Positions 1-8,746 are shown, counted from the first letter of the stretch. The stretch: DNA of 23,510 bases from Dehalobacter sp. CP (GCA_009910795.1 VMEE01000036.1:1-23510), one strand, 5' to 3'. The notes: generated by a model not told the origin, from the sequence alone. Made by a program: numbers and translations.

Positions 1-224
1 AAGGTATTGATTTCTTTCACAACCGGGAAGTGGGCTCCTGTCATGTTCCGGTTGTATTTCTTTTCTATCCGGTAATCCAGTTCAGCGGCAAGAAGGTTAT
101 TCAAGAAAGCGATATACGATTGTTGTCTGCTTTCCGCTTCATTCACCGCTTCATCGATTTTCCGTACAACTCCTTTTAATTTCAATGTTGTCAATTGGTC
201 TATCACCTGTCCATAGGCTTTCAT
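1..224 (-). CDS. istB: IS21-family helper ATPase IstB, N-terminal part (runs off the left edge)
   Basis: This is the first ~74 codons of IstB, the AAA+ helper that works with the IstA transposase of IS21-family elements to choose and engage target DNA. The minus-strand reading begins MKAYGQVIDQLTTLKLKG and continues with a helical segment containing FLNNLLAAELDYR and ending in HFPVVKEIN. This matches the usual IstB N-terminal layout (LKLxG, then LLxxE, then FPxxK). The Walker motifs would lie beyond the window. The start is set by coupling: the ATG at 224-222 shares one base with the istA stop (TAATG), the classic istA-istB arrangement. Whether the gene is intact cannot be told from here. Confidence 0.85.
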   Translation of the reverse strand, partial: MKAYGQVIDQLTTLKLKGVVRKIDEAVNEAESRQQSYIAFLNNLLAAELDYRIEKKYNRNMTGAHFPVVKEINT

Positions 225-1771
225 TATATGCCTCCGGGGGTATTCACCAATGCCCGGTATGGTGCAAGATCGGGTTTTGAAACCATAAGGCCTGCGGCGC
301 TTGCAGTCACCCGGGTAGTGGTTGCAAGTATCGGCGCCGGGTTTTCTTGTTTTCCGGCTTCCAGAAAATACCGGTAGCTGCTTTTCAGATTCCCCATGGA
401 AAACATTTTATTCTCAATGCAGTATTGCAATGAGATGTCAAATGCTTCAGGATCAGGGGTATGATCATGAAAATGCTTTCTGGCTTCCAGACACTGGTCT
501 CTGATATAACGGGGAAAGGCGCTAAAATTACCGGAGAGGAACAGTTTCCAGTTATCACATGTGAAGTACCCCTTAACCTCATCTTTCAGTTCCTGTGTCT
601 TTACATTCATTTCCCGCACAACAGCCCTGTTTTTTACTATTACGCCCGGTATCAGGGATAGTGTATAGTCTGCTATTTCCTTGTTGCTATAACGGTCAAA
701 TACAAACGGCTTATTCTCTGTCCTGTATATTTCCACTACCTGATTTCTGTATCGGTCGGGAAGATCATACTGGCATGAATCGACTGCGATCCGACAATTG
801 TTGTTGACGATCCTTGCTTCTCTGGCGCTTGCATGGGTTTTTCTGTAAATAGAATTTTTTAATGCCCTCAGATGCTTTCTCTCTTCCTCGATCTCTATGA
901 GAGGTATCTTCCCTGTAGCCTGTGATATCTTTCCGTTTGCCCTGCGCTCAAGCCATTTCATCAGGTTGTCCCTTGCCTTTTGGATATTCTCGAATTCCCT
1001 GAAGGCAAAGAAATTGTGCTTTATATATTTAATAAAATTCTCAATCTTCCCCTTGCTCTCGGGATCAGCCTTCCGGCACACCCTCATTTTGAGTCCCATC
1101 TCAGCGATGAAATCACCGAACACCTTTGTGTATATGATATCCCCGGAGTTCTCCTCCACAACCATGATGCTGCCCTGATCTATTACAAGTTCTCCCGGTA
1201 TGCCCCCAAGATAGTCGAAGCAGTCAAGCAGATGCTCTACCAGATCATAAGCGGTAAAGGGTCTTTCCTGCAGCGCTGCATATTTGAAGCGGCTTGCTGA
1301 CAGTACTGCTGCGAATATATAATACTTACCGCCCTTATGGTCTGTCTGTTCACCAAAGTCAATCTGTAATTGCAGACCGTAGGGCATATCTGCCACCCTG
1401 GTGTAATATCGTTTTTTATCTGATAATATCAGTTGCCCGGTCTTTTGAAGATATTGTATGTAATTCCTCAGACTGTTCTCATTCGCCGGCAGTTCTCCAT
1501 GTATTTCTTCAAGATAATCATATACCGCTGATACTGGAAGCCTGATACAGTCATTGTTCCGGTACAGATCGAGAATTATTGCTCTGAAAGAATCAAACCC
1601 TTTTTCACGGTTTTGTGATTGTTCCAGATAGCGCCGATATCCTTCTTCATCCATGGCCCAGTATTTGATGACAGTCCTTTTGTCTACACCCAGCTTTCTT
1701 GATATACGGTTTTTTCCGTATCCTTGTTTCTGTAATCGTTTAATTTCGTGATACATGCCTTTTTTCACCAC
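224..1771 (-). CDS. istA: IS21-family transposase IstA (515 aa)
   Basis: IstA is the DDE-type transposase that cuts and joins IS21-family ends. The protein has an N-terminal helix-turn-helix (about residues 5-40, KLGVDKRTVIKYW), then an RNase H-fold catalytic core with D138 (QIDFGE), D198 (VIDQG) and E244 (GKIENFIKY), and a C-terminal beta-rich region. Its length is normal for the family and the frame is open throughout, so it could be active. It overlaps istB by one base. Upstream lie two 20-bp direct repeats (1831-1850 and 1855-1874) that are probably IstA binding sites in the element's left end. Confidence 0.93.
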   Translation of the reverse strand: MVKKGMYHEIKRLQKQGYGKNRISRKLGVDKRTVIKYWAMDEEGYRRYLEQSQNREKGFDSFRAIILDLYRNNDCIRLPVSAVYDYLEEIHGELPANENSLRNYIQYLQKTGQLILSDKKRYYTRVADMPYGLQLQIDFGEQTDHKGGKYYIFAAVLSASRFKYAALQERPFTAYDLVEHLLDCFDYLGGIPGELVIDQGSIMVVEENSGDIIYTKVFGDFIAEMGLKMRVCRKADPESKGKIENFIKYIKHNFFAFREFENIQKARDNLMKWLERRANGKISQATGKIPLIEIEEERKHLRALKNSIYRKTHASAREARIVNNNCRIAVDSCQYDLPDRYRNQVVEIYRTENKPFVFDRYSNKEIADYTLSLIPGVIVKNRAVVREMNVKTQELKDEVKGYFTCDNWKLFLSGNFSAFPRYIRDQCLEARKHFHDHTPDPEAFDISLQYCIENKMFSMGNLKSSYRYFLEAGKQENPAPILATTTRVTASAAGLMVSKPDLAPYRALVNTPGGI

Positions 1772-1787
1772 CTGCCGGATCTCCTTT

Positions 1788-1900
1788 AGTGACTTTTTCT
1801 AAAGGATAGCCCACTTCAATCCCATCCAGGTGGTGTATTTCTGTTTGGAGTGCCTGGTGTATTTCTACTTGGAGATGGTGGTGGAATTCAGCTTATCATT
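1788..1900 (-). repeat. IS21 left end with tandem transposase-binding repeats; 113-bp repeat copy A
   Basis: This 113-bp stretch recurs at 23248-23360 in the same orientation with a single mismatch (c/t at 1892 and 23352). It contains two direct repeats, TGGTGTATTTCTGTTTGGAG (1831-1850) and TGGTGTATTTCTACTTGGAG (1855-1874), separated by TGCC. Multiple end repeats of this kind are typical of IS21-family termini, where they bind IstA. Confidence 0.85.
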
Positions 1901-2325
1901 TACAATTTGCTTTTAAACCGGCTTTGGATTGCTAAATTGATCTTGGCGTACATCGTTGGGTTGTGCAGTTTTTCTCTAAGAGATTTGCCCCAGGTATAAC
2001 AAATTACCCCACCCTTTTTTGTTATTTTTACTTCTCCTAAGAACTGCGTGCTTATCCATATCTCATCATCCTTTTCCAGCACATTCCATTGGACCAACAT
2101 CGTTTGCATTTTTGTTACAGCTTCTTTTACTATTTTAATGTCATTACTATCAAAATTTAGTATTTCTGCAAGATCCTTTATTTTGATTGAATATTCATCT
2201 TTACTCAATAAATCGTCAAAAGCATTTGCAAGCAGAACATTCCATATCTTTCTTTGTAAAAGAGATATTTGATTGCTTGAAACCTAGATAGCACCACTAT
2301 GTTTTATAACTTCTTTGGTTGACAA
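1900..2325 (-). pseudogene. Plasmid replication initiator (Rep_3/RepB-type), amber-interrupted and 3'-truncated
   Basis: This is the decayed initiator of an iteron-controlled theta plasmid. Reading the minus strand from a TTG start at 2325-2323, with AGGAG seven bases upstream (2337-2333), gives STKEVIKHSGAI, then TAG (2286-2284), then VSSNQISLLQRKIWNVLLAN and on through DEYSIKIKDLAEILNFDSND to LHNPTMYAKINLAIQSRF. This is the winged-helix N-terminal domain of Rep_3 initiators. A CAG-to-TAG change would explain the amber codon, since glutamine suits that position. The protein ends at FKSKL where the IS21 element begins, so the second winged-helix domain is missing. A residual 102-aa reading could restart at TTG 2208. 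Iterons and a promoter lie immediately upstream. Confidence 0.8.
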
Positions 2326-2358
2326 GAATACGCTCCTTTTTAAAAAATTGATAATTTT

Positions 2359-2364
2359 ATTATA
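2359..2364 (-). promoter_or_regulatory. Promoter -10 box of the rep pseudogene
   Basis: The minus strand carries a perfect TATAAT here, 33 bases upstream of the rep TTG start and between that start and the iterons. A hexamer 17 bases further upstream (CTTTAT) is a poor -35. Activation or repression by Rep bound at the neighbouring iterons would be usual for this plasmid class. Confidence 0.55.
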
Positions 2365-2394
2365 TCAGGTTGGACATATTTATAAAGTATTTAT

Positions 2395-2452
2395 TATGAC
2401 CTTTCATCCCGTAAACTATGACCTTTCATCCCGTAAACTATGACCTTTCATC
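2395..2452 (-). repeat. Iterons: 22-bp tandem repeats of a plasmid origin
   Basis: Two perfect 22-bp units (2395-2416 and 2417-2438) are followed by the first 14 bases of a third (2439-2452). On the plus strand each unit begins TATGACCTTTCATCCCG and ends TAAAC. The unit length of about two helical turns, the head-to-tail layout and the position just upstream of a Rep_3-type gene all fit Rep-binding iterons. Only 2.6 units remain, fewer than is usual for a working origin. Confidence 0.8.
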
Positions 2453-2513
2453 AGAATTATTTTATGATTTCAAGGAGATATATCCCCTAAAAACTATACA
2501 AACTATACAAACT

Positions 2514-2551
2514 CAACAACGTTAAAAAAAACCGTTGTTGTTCTTTTTGAA
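2514..2551 (+). terminator. Hairpin with following T-rich tract, possible terminator
   Basis: CAACAACG (2514-2521) and CGTTGTTG (2533-2540) form a perfect 8-bp stem around an 11-base A-rich loop, followed by TTCTTTTTG. It could end a plus-strand transcript or form part of the old plasmid origin. Two short ACAAACTAT-like repeats lie just before it. Confidence 0.4.
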
Positions 2552-2585
2552 GTGTTTTAACTACGAAAAATGCGATTATTTATAT

Positions 2586-2678
2586 TCAGTCATCCTGACC
2601 GTCTTTCTTTATAAACGCCAATGCCGGGGTAATGTGGGTCACTCCTTCAGGGAAGATGGGAAGGTGCATCTGTGGCAT
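2586..2678 (-). pseudogene. N-terminal fragment of an IS transposase (MPQMHLPIFPEGVTHI type)
   Basis: A 30-codon minus-strand reading begins MPQMHLPIFPEGVTHITPAL and stops at TGA. It has a good ribosome site, AGGAG, eight bases before the ATG. I recognise this start from a group of unclassified (ISNCY-like) transposases whose N-terminus runs MPQ-x-LPIFP-x-G-x-T-x-I, but only this piece is present, so the rest has been deleted or has diverged. The family assignment is from memory and moderate. The opposite-strand 98-codon reading over 2535-2831 has no ribosome site and I do not regard it as a gene. Confidence 0.4.
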
Positions 2679-2997
2679 GAAATGAGCTCCTTTCTTGCGG
2701 TTATATGCTCTATATTTATATTAGACCCGTTCGGCTTTTTCCTCAGAAATGGTATCTTTTTAAAATCTGAGGGCCATTTTCTGGTCTATCTGCTGTCTGA
2801 GGACTATATGAATCTCAACATATTGTTATAAAAAATATTTTTAACGCCCAAGTGTAAAAAGTCATCTTGATCATGCGGGGTAGAGGTCAGGATGTCTGAA
2901 GGTATCACTTAAACATTATCATTCAATTTCATAATATATGGGCTTATTTCAACAAGGGTACGAAAACCCCCATAGGCCGTGAAGTTTTAAAACAGGC

Positions 2998-5802
2998 TTA
3001 TTTACTGCACACATCCTTGATAATTACATCAATATCGTTCGGATCAAACGATACAGCCCATTGCCATTTCCCGAATCCGCCATGTTGGTTTACAGCCCTG
3101 CACCATTCATCGAGAAAGGCCCTTTTCGTTCTGTTTTGCTCGTTATCCTGCCCTTTGGTTTCAAGGACAAGGTGTGTTCCGTTTGTGAGTCTGATAATAA
3201 AGTCAGGGTAATATTTCCTGATGACTCCCTGATAGTTATAGAGAATGACAAATCCAAGGTGGTCGTTCTTCACGAATGATACGACTTCGCTGCTCTCGTT
3301 GATTTTTCTGGCCTCCAGGAGTTCCCAATCGCTGTCAATGACGGTGAAGTTAATGTGAGACCGTGAAAGATTCTCACAGGGCTTGCTTGTCCACCACGTC
3401 CTGACATCCTCGGTGGACCTGATAGGGTGTTCTTTATCAAATATCGGGGTAAGCTCTGTTGTATTGACGGCCCTTATCTCATTCCAGATATGCTGTATAA
3501 CCTTATTCATGTTCAGCATGATAAGTATCCGCTTGCGGGATTCATCCTGATTGAAGAGGGGGTTTTTAATGCGTATCTTTTCGGAGTGAACAAATTCCTC
3601 GATGATGCGAATGAGTTGTATGAGAAATGTTTCCTTGCTTCCTTTCCAATCCGGTTTTTTCTCCGAGTTATAAATGGTCGAAGCAATCCTGAACACAATG
3701 GATTGTAAACGGAATTTCTCTCCTATCTCCTTCAGGTCAATTTCCGACAATGCAGCCGGGTTAGGTTTCCCGGCGATAATAGCGGCTAACTCCGCTTCGG
3801 TGATTGAATCGTAAGGGTCAAGGTCAAGGATTTTGACATTTTCTATGTCTAACGATAGCAGTGGCTTATATATATGATCAATTCTTAAGATATTCGGGAA
3901 GGAAATCTCATGCATCATTTTGTCTTTAACGGGTTCAACCCTTGTCTTCGGAGGCGGTGGTGGAGGCGGCGGGCCGTCGGTTCCCCCCTCATGGGGCAGG
4001 AATGTAAAGGGCACACCGAAAATATTTACATATTCTGCTTCAAAAAGGCCATCCTTAGCCACATCATATGAAGTTCTTCTTAATCCTCGGCCTACAACCT
4101 GTTCACATAAAAGCTGACTGCTGAAAGCCCTCAAACCCATAATATGGGTTACGGTCTTCGCATCCCATCCTTCGCTTAACATACCGACAGAGATAATGTT
4201 CTGAATCTGCTCGCCGGGCTGACCGGCTTTTCCGACCGTATCAACTATCCTGCGTAGTTGCTCAGCCTGCTGTTTCTGTGTAAGTTTCTTCTCCCGGGGT
4301 TTGTCTTCATCTTCATCATTTTCCTCAAACGCTATTGGCTGCGTTTCCGCTTCAGCCTTATCCAGAACACTGCTGTCAATCTGCAATGTTCTTTCCGGTT
4401 GGCATAGATCGCCGAGTCCGGCAACAGAGAGCAAAAAGGCATCGTGGTCAAAGGAGTATTTGATTCGCGCCGAAGTGTACGTTGTATTGGCAACGGTAAT
4501 CATTGCAGGCGGTATTCTATACCCTGCTTTTTCCCAGTCGTCCTTTGTTGCCTTCCAATCTTTTCCCAGAAGTAAATAGGCATTTTTTATTAGGTCAGGG
4601 AGCGGATCGCTTTCTTCTGCCTTGCGGTTGATGTCGTCTTTGACTGTATCGTCCATGTAGATGTGATAGAGCCGGGAACGAATATTGTCATCAACGGCGC
4701 CGTCATCACGGATAACCACACGGGGTGTTTTGACGAGTCCTGATTCGATGGCGTCATTGAGACCGAAATCGCTCACAATCCATGAATACAGGGCCTCTTC
4801 GCTGGCCTTTTTACCGGATGGGGCAAAAGGCGTTGCCGAGAGATCAAAACAGCGCAGAATCCCTCTGGTCCGGTGAATTCTGTCTAACCCGCCTACCCAG
4901 ACAGTGCTTTCTTCAATATCTTCTTTTTTTACACCCTTAATTTTGCTCTCCGCAGGGATGCGCCAGGCATGGTGTGCTTCGTCATTTATTACAATCAGAT
5001 TCGAAGCGCCTGCCATGTCGCCCAATACTTCACGCGCATAAGCTTCATCACTCTTTGGCCCCCGCTTATCAACAGTCTTCTTTTTCTTTAGTTTTTCATC
5101 ACTGTCCCATGCGAGCATATGCCAGTTGATGATTTTAACCTTGCCTTGCCGCAGGGTTTCCATTAAGCCGGATGGAACTATATTAAACTCTTCGTAATAG
5201 TTTTCCCTGTCGAATGGATTCAGAACAGACAGGCGATTGCGTACCGTTAATCCGGGCGCGACAGCGAGCACGTTCTTGGAAAAACGGGTGTCTTTACTGT
5301 TGGCAATCTTATTGAGTATCTGCCACGCTATGAGCATTGCCATCACAATAGTTTTTCCTGTGCCTGTGGCCATTTTGCAGCACCAGCGGACAAAATCCCC
5401 TCCGTCTCCGGGAATTACAATACCGGTTTTTTCTGCCTCCGGCGCTTCGGTAAGCCATATAAGCGTTTCAATGGCTTCCAGTTGACAGAAGAAAAACCGG
5501 CGGTCCTTGCGTTCCTCGGGTTCCTGCCAATGAGCAAGGAGCCGTTTGGTAATTCCGGTGACACCCGGATAGCCTTGTTCGCGCCATTTCTTAATCCGGG
5601 GGCGTATGGTGTTGACCAGTTGAATCTCGATAAATATACCGGGATCATCGAAGGCTTTTGAGCTTTCCGAGGCCACCACATACCCGGCTGGTCGCCTGGC
5701 GTTTTCCTTAAGTATGAATTCACGGGTATCCCGTATATGCTCCCAATACTTCTGAGGTTCTTCATAAGGAGAATTAACGATGAGCTTATCAATCTTATTC
5801 AT
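2998..5802 (-). CDS. Type III-like restriction subunit Res: DEAH helicase with PD-(D/E)xK nuclease (934 aa)
   Basis: This is the ATP-dependent restriction subunit that pairs with the methyltransferase encoded just upstream. Visible superfamily 2 helicase motifs are the Q region (FFFCQLEAI, about 103-111), Walker A ATGTGKT (145-151), the Walker B/DEAH box NDEAHHAW (273-280), DLSATPF (320-326) and motif VI QVVGRGLRRTSYD (568-580). A C-terminal PD-(D/E)xK nuclease is visible as YPDF (D867) with LETKGQ (E881, K883). An oddity is a run of eight prolines (611-618) between helicase and C-terminal parts. The Mod stop and Res start are eight bases apart, with the ribosome site AGGGA overlapping the Mod stop, so translation is probably coupled. 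All key residues are present, so it looks functional. Confidence 0.9.
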   Translation of the reverse strand: MNKIDKLIVNSPYEEPQKYWEHIRDTREFILKENARRPAGYVVASESSKAFDDPGIFIEIQLVNTIRPRIKKWREQGYPGVTGITKRLLAHWQEPEERKDRRFFFCQLEAIETLIWLTEAPEAEKTGIVIPGDGGDFVRWCCKMATGTGKTIVMAMLIAWQILNKIANSKDTRFSKNVLAVAPGLTVRNRLSVLNPFDRENYYEEFNIVPSGLMETLRQGKVKIINWHMLAWDSDEKLKKKKTVDKRGPKSDEAYAREVLGDMAGASNLIVINDEAHHAWRIPAESKIKGVKKEDIEESTVWVGGLDRIHRTRGILRCFDLSATPFAPSGKKASEEALYSWIVSDFGLNDAIESGLVKTPRVVIRDDGAVDDNIRSRLYHIYMDDTVKDDINRKAEESDPLPDLIKNAYLLLGKDWKATKDDWEKAGYRIPPAMITVANTTYTSARIKYSFDHDAFLLSVAGLGDLCQPERTLQIDSSVLDKAEAETQPIAFEENDEDEDKPREKKLTQKQQAEQLRRIVDTVGKAGQPGEQIQNIISVGMLSEGWDAKTVTHIMGLRAFSSQLLCEQVVGRGLRRTSYDVAKDGLFEAEYVNIFGVPFTFLPHEGGTDGPPPPPPPPKTRVEPVKDKMMHEISFPNILRIDHIYKPLLSLDIENVKILDLDPYDSITEAELAAIIAGKPNPAALSEIDLKEIGEKFRLQSIVFRIASTIYNSEKKPDWKGSKETFLIQLIRIIEEFVHSEKIRIKNPLFNQDESRKRILIMLNMNKVIQHIWNEIRAVNTTELTPIFDKEHPIRSTEDVRTWWTSKPCENLSRSHINFTVIDSDWELLEARKINESSEVVSFVKNDHLGFVILYNYQGVIRKYYPDFIIRLTNGTHLVLETKGQDNEQNRTKRAFLDEWCRAVNQHGGFGKWQWAVSFDPNDIDVIIKDVCSK

Positions 5803-5810
5803 GGTGTCCC

Positions 5811-8330
5811 TTACAGCCTGATGATCTTGAGGCTCTCTATGCCTCGCGCGTCAATGATCTTTACTGCCACTGCCTTGCCGGGTGTAAAGGGCAGAGAAAC
5901 TGTTCCACCGAAGGCTTCTATCTTTCCTTCATCAATTTCCGCTTTCAGGTTTCTGGACAAGGTTGCCCAGCCTTCCTTAGCTCCTGCCATAGGAAAAAAC
6001 ACCTGTGAGGGGAAAAGGCTCCGTCCGTCATAGTCAGTATCGAGCATCCACATGGCAATGTCTGCTTCCCCTCCGCTTTCAACGGTTCCGGTCTTAGGGT
6101 TGTAGTAGTCAAAACCCTGAACTTCAACCCGGTATTTTCCCTTGTCGCTGCCGTCTTCGATTTTCTTCATGGACACATCCGGCTGTCCGATGAGCCAGAA
6201 GCTTTCGTTGCTGGCGCGTTTCTTTTTCAGATCGTCGGTAAGAAGGTCGGCGTTCATCTGCGCTTTTATAAGGGTTACGCCAGGCCAGTTGGTTTCATCG
6301 ATGTCTTTTGAGGCTTCTTCGTCAAACTGGAAGGCACAGAACAAGACAATCTGTGCTTTAGGCTTCAAGTGTTCTGCTTCTTCCATTGCCAGATCAACCA
6401 TGCGAGGTTCTAATGGGGCATGTTCCGGGCCGAAACAGACAAGCACCCGTTTCGGATCGTTTTCTTTTGTTTCAGCTTCAGCCTGTAGATAACGTGTACC
6501 GCTTAAGGGTTCCACGCGGGTAAACTCGATCAGTTTGCCGCCCTTCGCACGGACACCGGCACGCAGCAACTCATCCCGCCATTCCGCTTGCCGCAGGGTC
6601 TCACCGCTTCGGGCAACGGATGTGTCGGCATCCTGCACCATATTGCCTTCGATGTCCTCAAATGATCTTGCCGTCGGCGCAGGGACGGCTTCCACGGTGA
6701 AAGGACCGTTAACACGCAAGCGTTTGTTGTCAATGAATGGCTGGTCATAAAGGGTTTCCTGCGGGGCCGGTTCGTTGTTGGCAATTGATTTAAGAGTAAT
6801 ATGCGGCACCGTTTTATACATGAAGCCACTGCCGACACCTTCGTCAGGATGGGCCAATTGAAAATAATCAAAGTTAGCCGTCATCAGTCTTTGTTTGGCA
6901 AGTGCTATAGCCACTCTGGATGTGTCGCAGGTGATCCAGCGCCTGCCCCAATTTTCGGCGACATAGGCGGTAGTGCCGGAACCACATGTGATATCTAACA
7001 CTAAATCACCAGGCATGGTTGTCAATAAAATACATCTTTGCACTGGTAATTCGTCTGTTTGTACGGCATAAACAGGGTATTGTTCGGCAAGAGTATCGTC
7101 CCAGAGATTATTCAATATTTGATATGGAAAATCTGTATAATATATTTTGTAGGGCCTTGTAGGACTCCCGGCTACTAACCTGTTCAATTTTTTCAGATTC
7201 TCCATGCCTTTTGGGTCAGCCTTCCATTCATGTCCTGATGGGAGTTTAAGAATGTAACCATTTATTTCAATTTGATCAGTGTATTTTGGGGACTCACTTT
7301 TCTTAGAGCCAGAATGTGTCCTAAATACTTTCGATAGATCAAGGGATGGATTAATAATATCTTCTTCAGTTATGGTTCGTACACCACTTTCATCCTCAAA
7401 GTATCGAAACTCTCCTCTCAATAGCTCTGATTTATTAGCTGGAATGTAAAGAGTATTAACTTTGACTTTTTCGACATCTTTGGCATACCAAATTATGTAG
7501 TCAAAAAGTTCGAAAAGACCTTTTCCGAATCTTGAGAGGAAAGATGCCCTTTTTTTAAAAGGTATAATATTAATACAGTTACTATAACCAAATATCTCAT
7601 CAAAAATTATTTTAATCAAATGTAGGTTGTTATCGTTTATTTGGACAAAAATACTTTCTTCTTCTGACAAGAGTTCCCTTGACAGCAGCAACCGATCCCG
7701 CAGATAGGTTAGATAGCTGTGAATCCCCAATTCCCAGGTATCCCGGAAGGCCTTTATCATTTCCGGTTCGGCGGTTAAGTCTTCATCTTTGCCGTCTTTC
7801 ACGTCCCGCTTATTTACGAAAGGCTGGAAGTTTGACCCGTATTTGATCCCGTATGGAGGATCGATATAGATCATCTGAACCTTGCCGCCCATGCCTTCTT
7901 TTTCAAGCAGAGAGTTCATAACTAAAAGGCTGTCGCCTGCAATGAGCCGGTTTGACCAGTTTTCTTTGTGTTTGTAAAACTCGATTGCTTCACGAAGGGG
8001 TTTCTTGTCCTCTTCAAACAAAGACATTTGCTGCGGCCCGGTCTTTTCCTTCCTCACGCTTTCCATAATCCGGCGCGGGTCAATGCGCTCATGGACATGG
8101 AGGCTTACGGTGGGGACATCAAAACTCGTATGTTCTGCTTTTCCTGCCCATTGAAGCTGCGGGTCAAGATGAGGATCGTACTGATAGGTTTTCTTTCTTT
8201 GTCCGCCGTTATCGGTATGGGCATCTACAAGTCCCACAGGAGGGTTGTTAAGCCGCTGCTTGTCTTTATGCTCGTACTGCTCAAGAGGCTTTTTATTTGA
8301 ATTTGATTCAACAGTCTTTTTTCGTGCCAT
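5811..8330 (-). CDS. Type III-like DNA methyltransferase Mod, beta-class N4/N6 (839 aa)
   Basis: This protein is expected to methylate an exocyclic amino group of adenine or cytosine in the recognition site and to supply target recognition for Res. Catalytic motif IV is IDPPYGI (DPPY at 157-160). The AdoMet-binding motif I, LDITCGSGTT (445-454), comes after it, which is the beta-class order. The roughly 280 residues between them should hold the target recognition domain. At 839 aa it is longer than typical type III Mod proteins; the extra length is a C-terminal region (about 500-839) of unassigned function, probably for complex assembly with Res. The start is supported by AGGAG seven bases before the ATG. 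It lies 46 bases downstream of the small gene and 8 bases before Res. Confidence 0.9.
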   Translation of the reverse strand: MARKKTVESNSNKKPLEQYEHKDKQRLNNPPVGLVDAHTDNGGQRKKTYQYDPHLDPQLQWAGKAEHTSFDVPTVSLHVHERIDPRRIMESVRKEKTGPQQMSLFEEDKKPLREAIEFYKHKENWSNRLIAGDSLLVMNSLLEKEGMGGKVQMIYIDPPYGIKYGSNFQPFVNKRDVKDGKDEDLTAEPEMIKAFRDTWELGIHSYLTYLRDRLLLSRELLSEEESIFVQINDNNLHLIKIIFDEIFGYSNCINIIPFKKRASFLSRFGKGLFELFDYIIWYAKDVEKVKVNTLYIPANKSELLRGEFRYFEDESGVRTITEEDIINPSLDLSKVFRTHSGSKKSESPKYTDQIEINGYILKLPSGHEWKADPKGMENLKKLNRLVAGSPTRPYKIYYTDFPYQILNNLWDDTLAEQYPVYAVQTDELPVQRCILLTTMPGDLVLDITCGSGTTAYVAENWGRRWITCDTSRVAIALAKQRLMTANFDYFQLAHPDEGVGSGFMYKTVPHITLKSIANNEPAPQETLYDQPFIDNKRLRVNGPFTVEAVPAPTARSFEDIEGNMVQDADTSVARSGETLRQAEWRDELLRAGVRAKGGKLIEFTRVEPLSGTRYLQAEAETKENDPKRVLVCFGPEHAPLEPRMVDLAMEEAEHLKPKAQIVLFCAFQFDEEASKDIDETNWPGVTLIKAQMNADLLTDDLKKKRASNESFWLIGQPDVSMKKIEDGSDKGKYRVEVQGFDYYNPKTGTVESGGEADIAMWMLDTDYDGRSLFPSQVFFPMAGAKEGWATLSRNLKAEIDEGKIEAFGGTVSLPFTPGKAVAVKIIDARGIESLKIIRL

Positions 8331-8376
8331 AGAGGCTCTCCTATAGGAACCACTCCTTCATTGTATCCTTGTTCGG

Positions 8377-8559
8377 TTAGCGTTTGATATATGCGTTTAA
8401 CCCGATAGTAACAGGCTTGCCGTCTATTTCCACATCGGTCACTACATTCCCTCTGGTGCTGGCAACTACGAGTGTTTTGCCTGATGATGACGGCGTTGGT
8501 GTTTCCAGATCAATTTCAATGCAAAGTTTGTCGTCTCTTATTTCAACTTTCATGGCCAT
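8377..8559 (-). CDS. Small conserved protein of the restriction operon (60 aa)
   Basis: This is the first gene of the mod-res operon. The chosen start is the ATG at 8559 (MAMKVEIRDDKLCIEIDL), preceded by AGGGGG at six bases. An in-frame ATG 14 codons upstream has no comparable ribosome site and would lie close to the promoter. The product is small, soluble and beta-rich, with a Ser/Thr/Pro patch (TPTPSSSGKTLVVAS) and a basic end (NAYIKR). I recall similar ~60-aa proteins beside this kind of Mod/Res pair, but know no function. A structural accessory or a controller role is possible; no helix-turn-helix is visible. Confidence 0.7.
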   Translation of the reverse strand: MAMKVEIRDDKLCIEIDLETPTPSSSGKTLVVASTRGNVVTDVEIDGKPVTIGLNAYIKR

Positions 8560-8599
8560 GGACTGCCCCCTATTGTATATTGTGTTTGTTTTTCTTATC

Positions 8600-8628
8600 A
8601 AATTACCTGCTTACTGCAAACGAGTCAA
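8600..8628 (-). promoter_or_regulatory. Sigma70-type promoter of the restriction operon
   Basis: On the minus strand, TTGACT (8628-8623) and TAATTT (8605-8600) are 17 bases apart. The pair ends about 40 bases upstream of the chosen ATG at 8559. It is the best promoter candidate before the three-gene operon. Confidence 0.6.
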
Positions 8629-8746
8629 TGAAAATAGAGGGTTTTGTTGTTGTGAGTGAGCAATGATTCATGCGAATAATATACACTAATATCTATGCTT
8701 GCCCTGCGTATTAATCAGTATATTTATAAAAAATTACAGAGACCGA

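Larger units (their letters stand above)
1..1900 (-). mobile_element. IS21-family insertion sequence, istA end (partial at left edge)
   Basis: The element carries istA and the start of istB on the minus strand. Its outer end lies at about 1895-1900. This is placed by comparison with the solitary copy at 23248-23360: the two agree, apart from one base at 1892, up to ...TTATCATT and then diverge. On the minus strand the end reads TGATAAGCTGAATTCC, starting with the TG usual for IS21. The insertion replaced the 3' end of the plasmid rep gene. The other end and the target duplication are outside the window. Confidence 0.85.

Noticed and set aside
2395..2452. Short tandem repeats considered as a CRISPR array
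   Set aside because: The 22-bp units are directly abutting without spacers and lie beside a rep gene, so iterons are the better reading.
2535..2831. 98-codon plus-strand reading
   Set aside because: It has no ribosome site and unconvincing composition, and it overlaps the recognisable transposase fragment on the other strand.
3920..4117. Plus-strand reading with a poly-glycine run
   Set aside because: It is the antisense of the poly-proline stretch in the Res gene, with no ribosome site.
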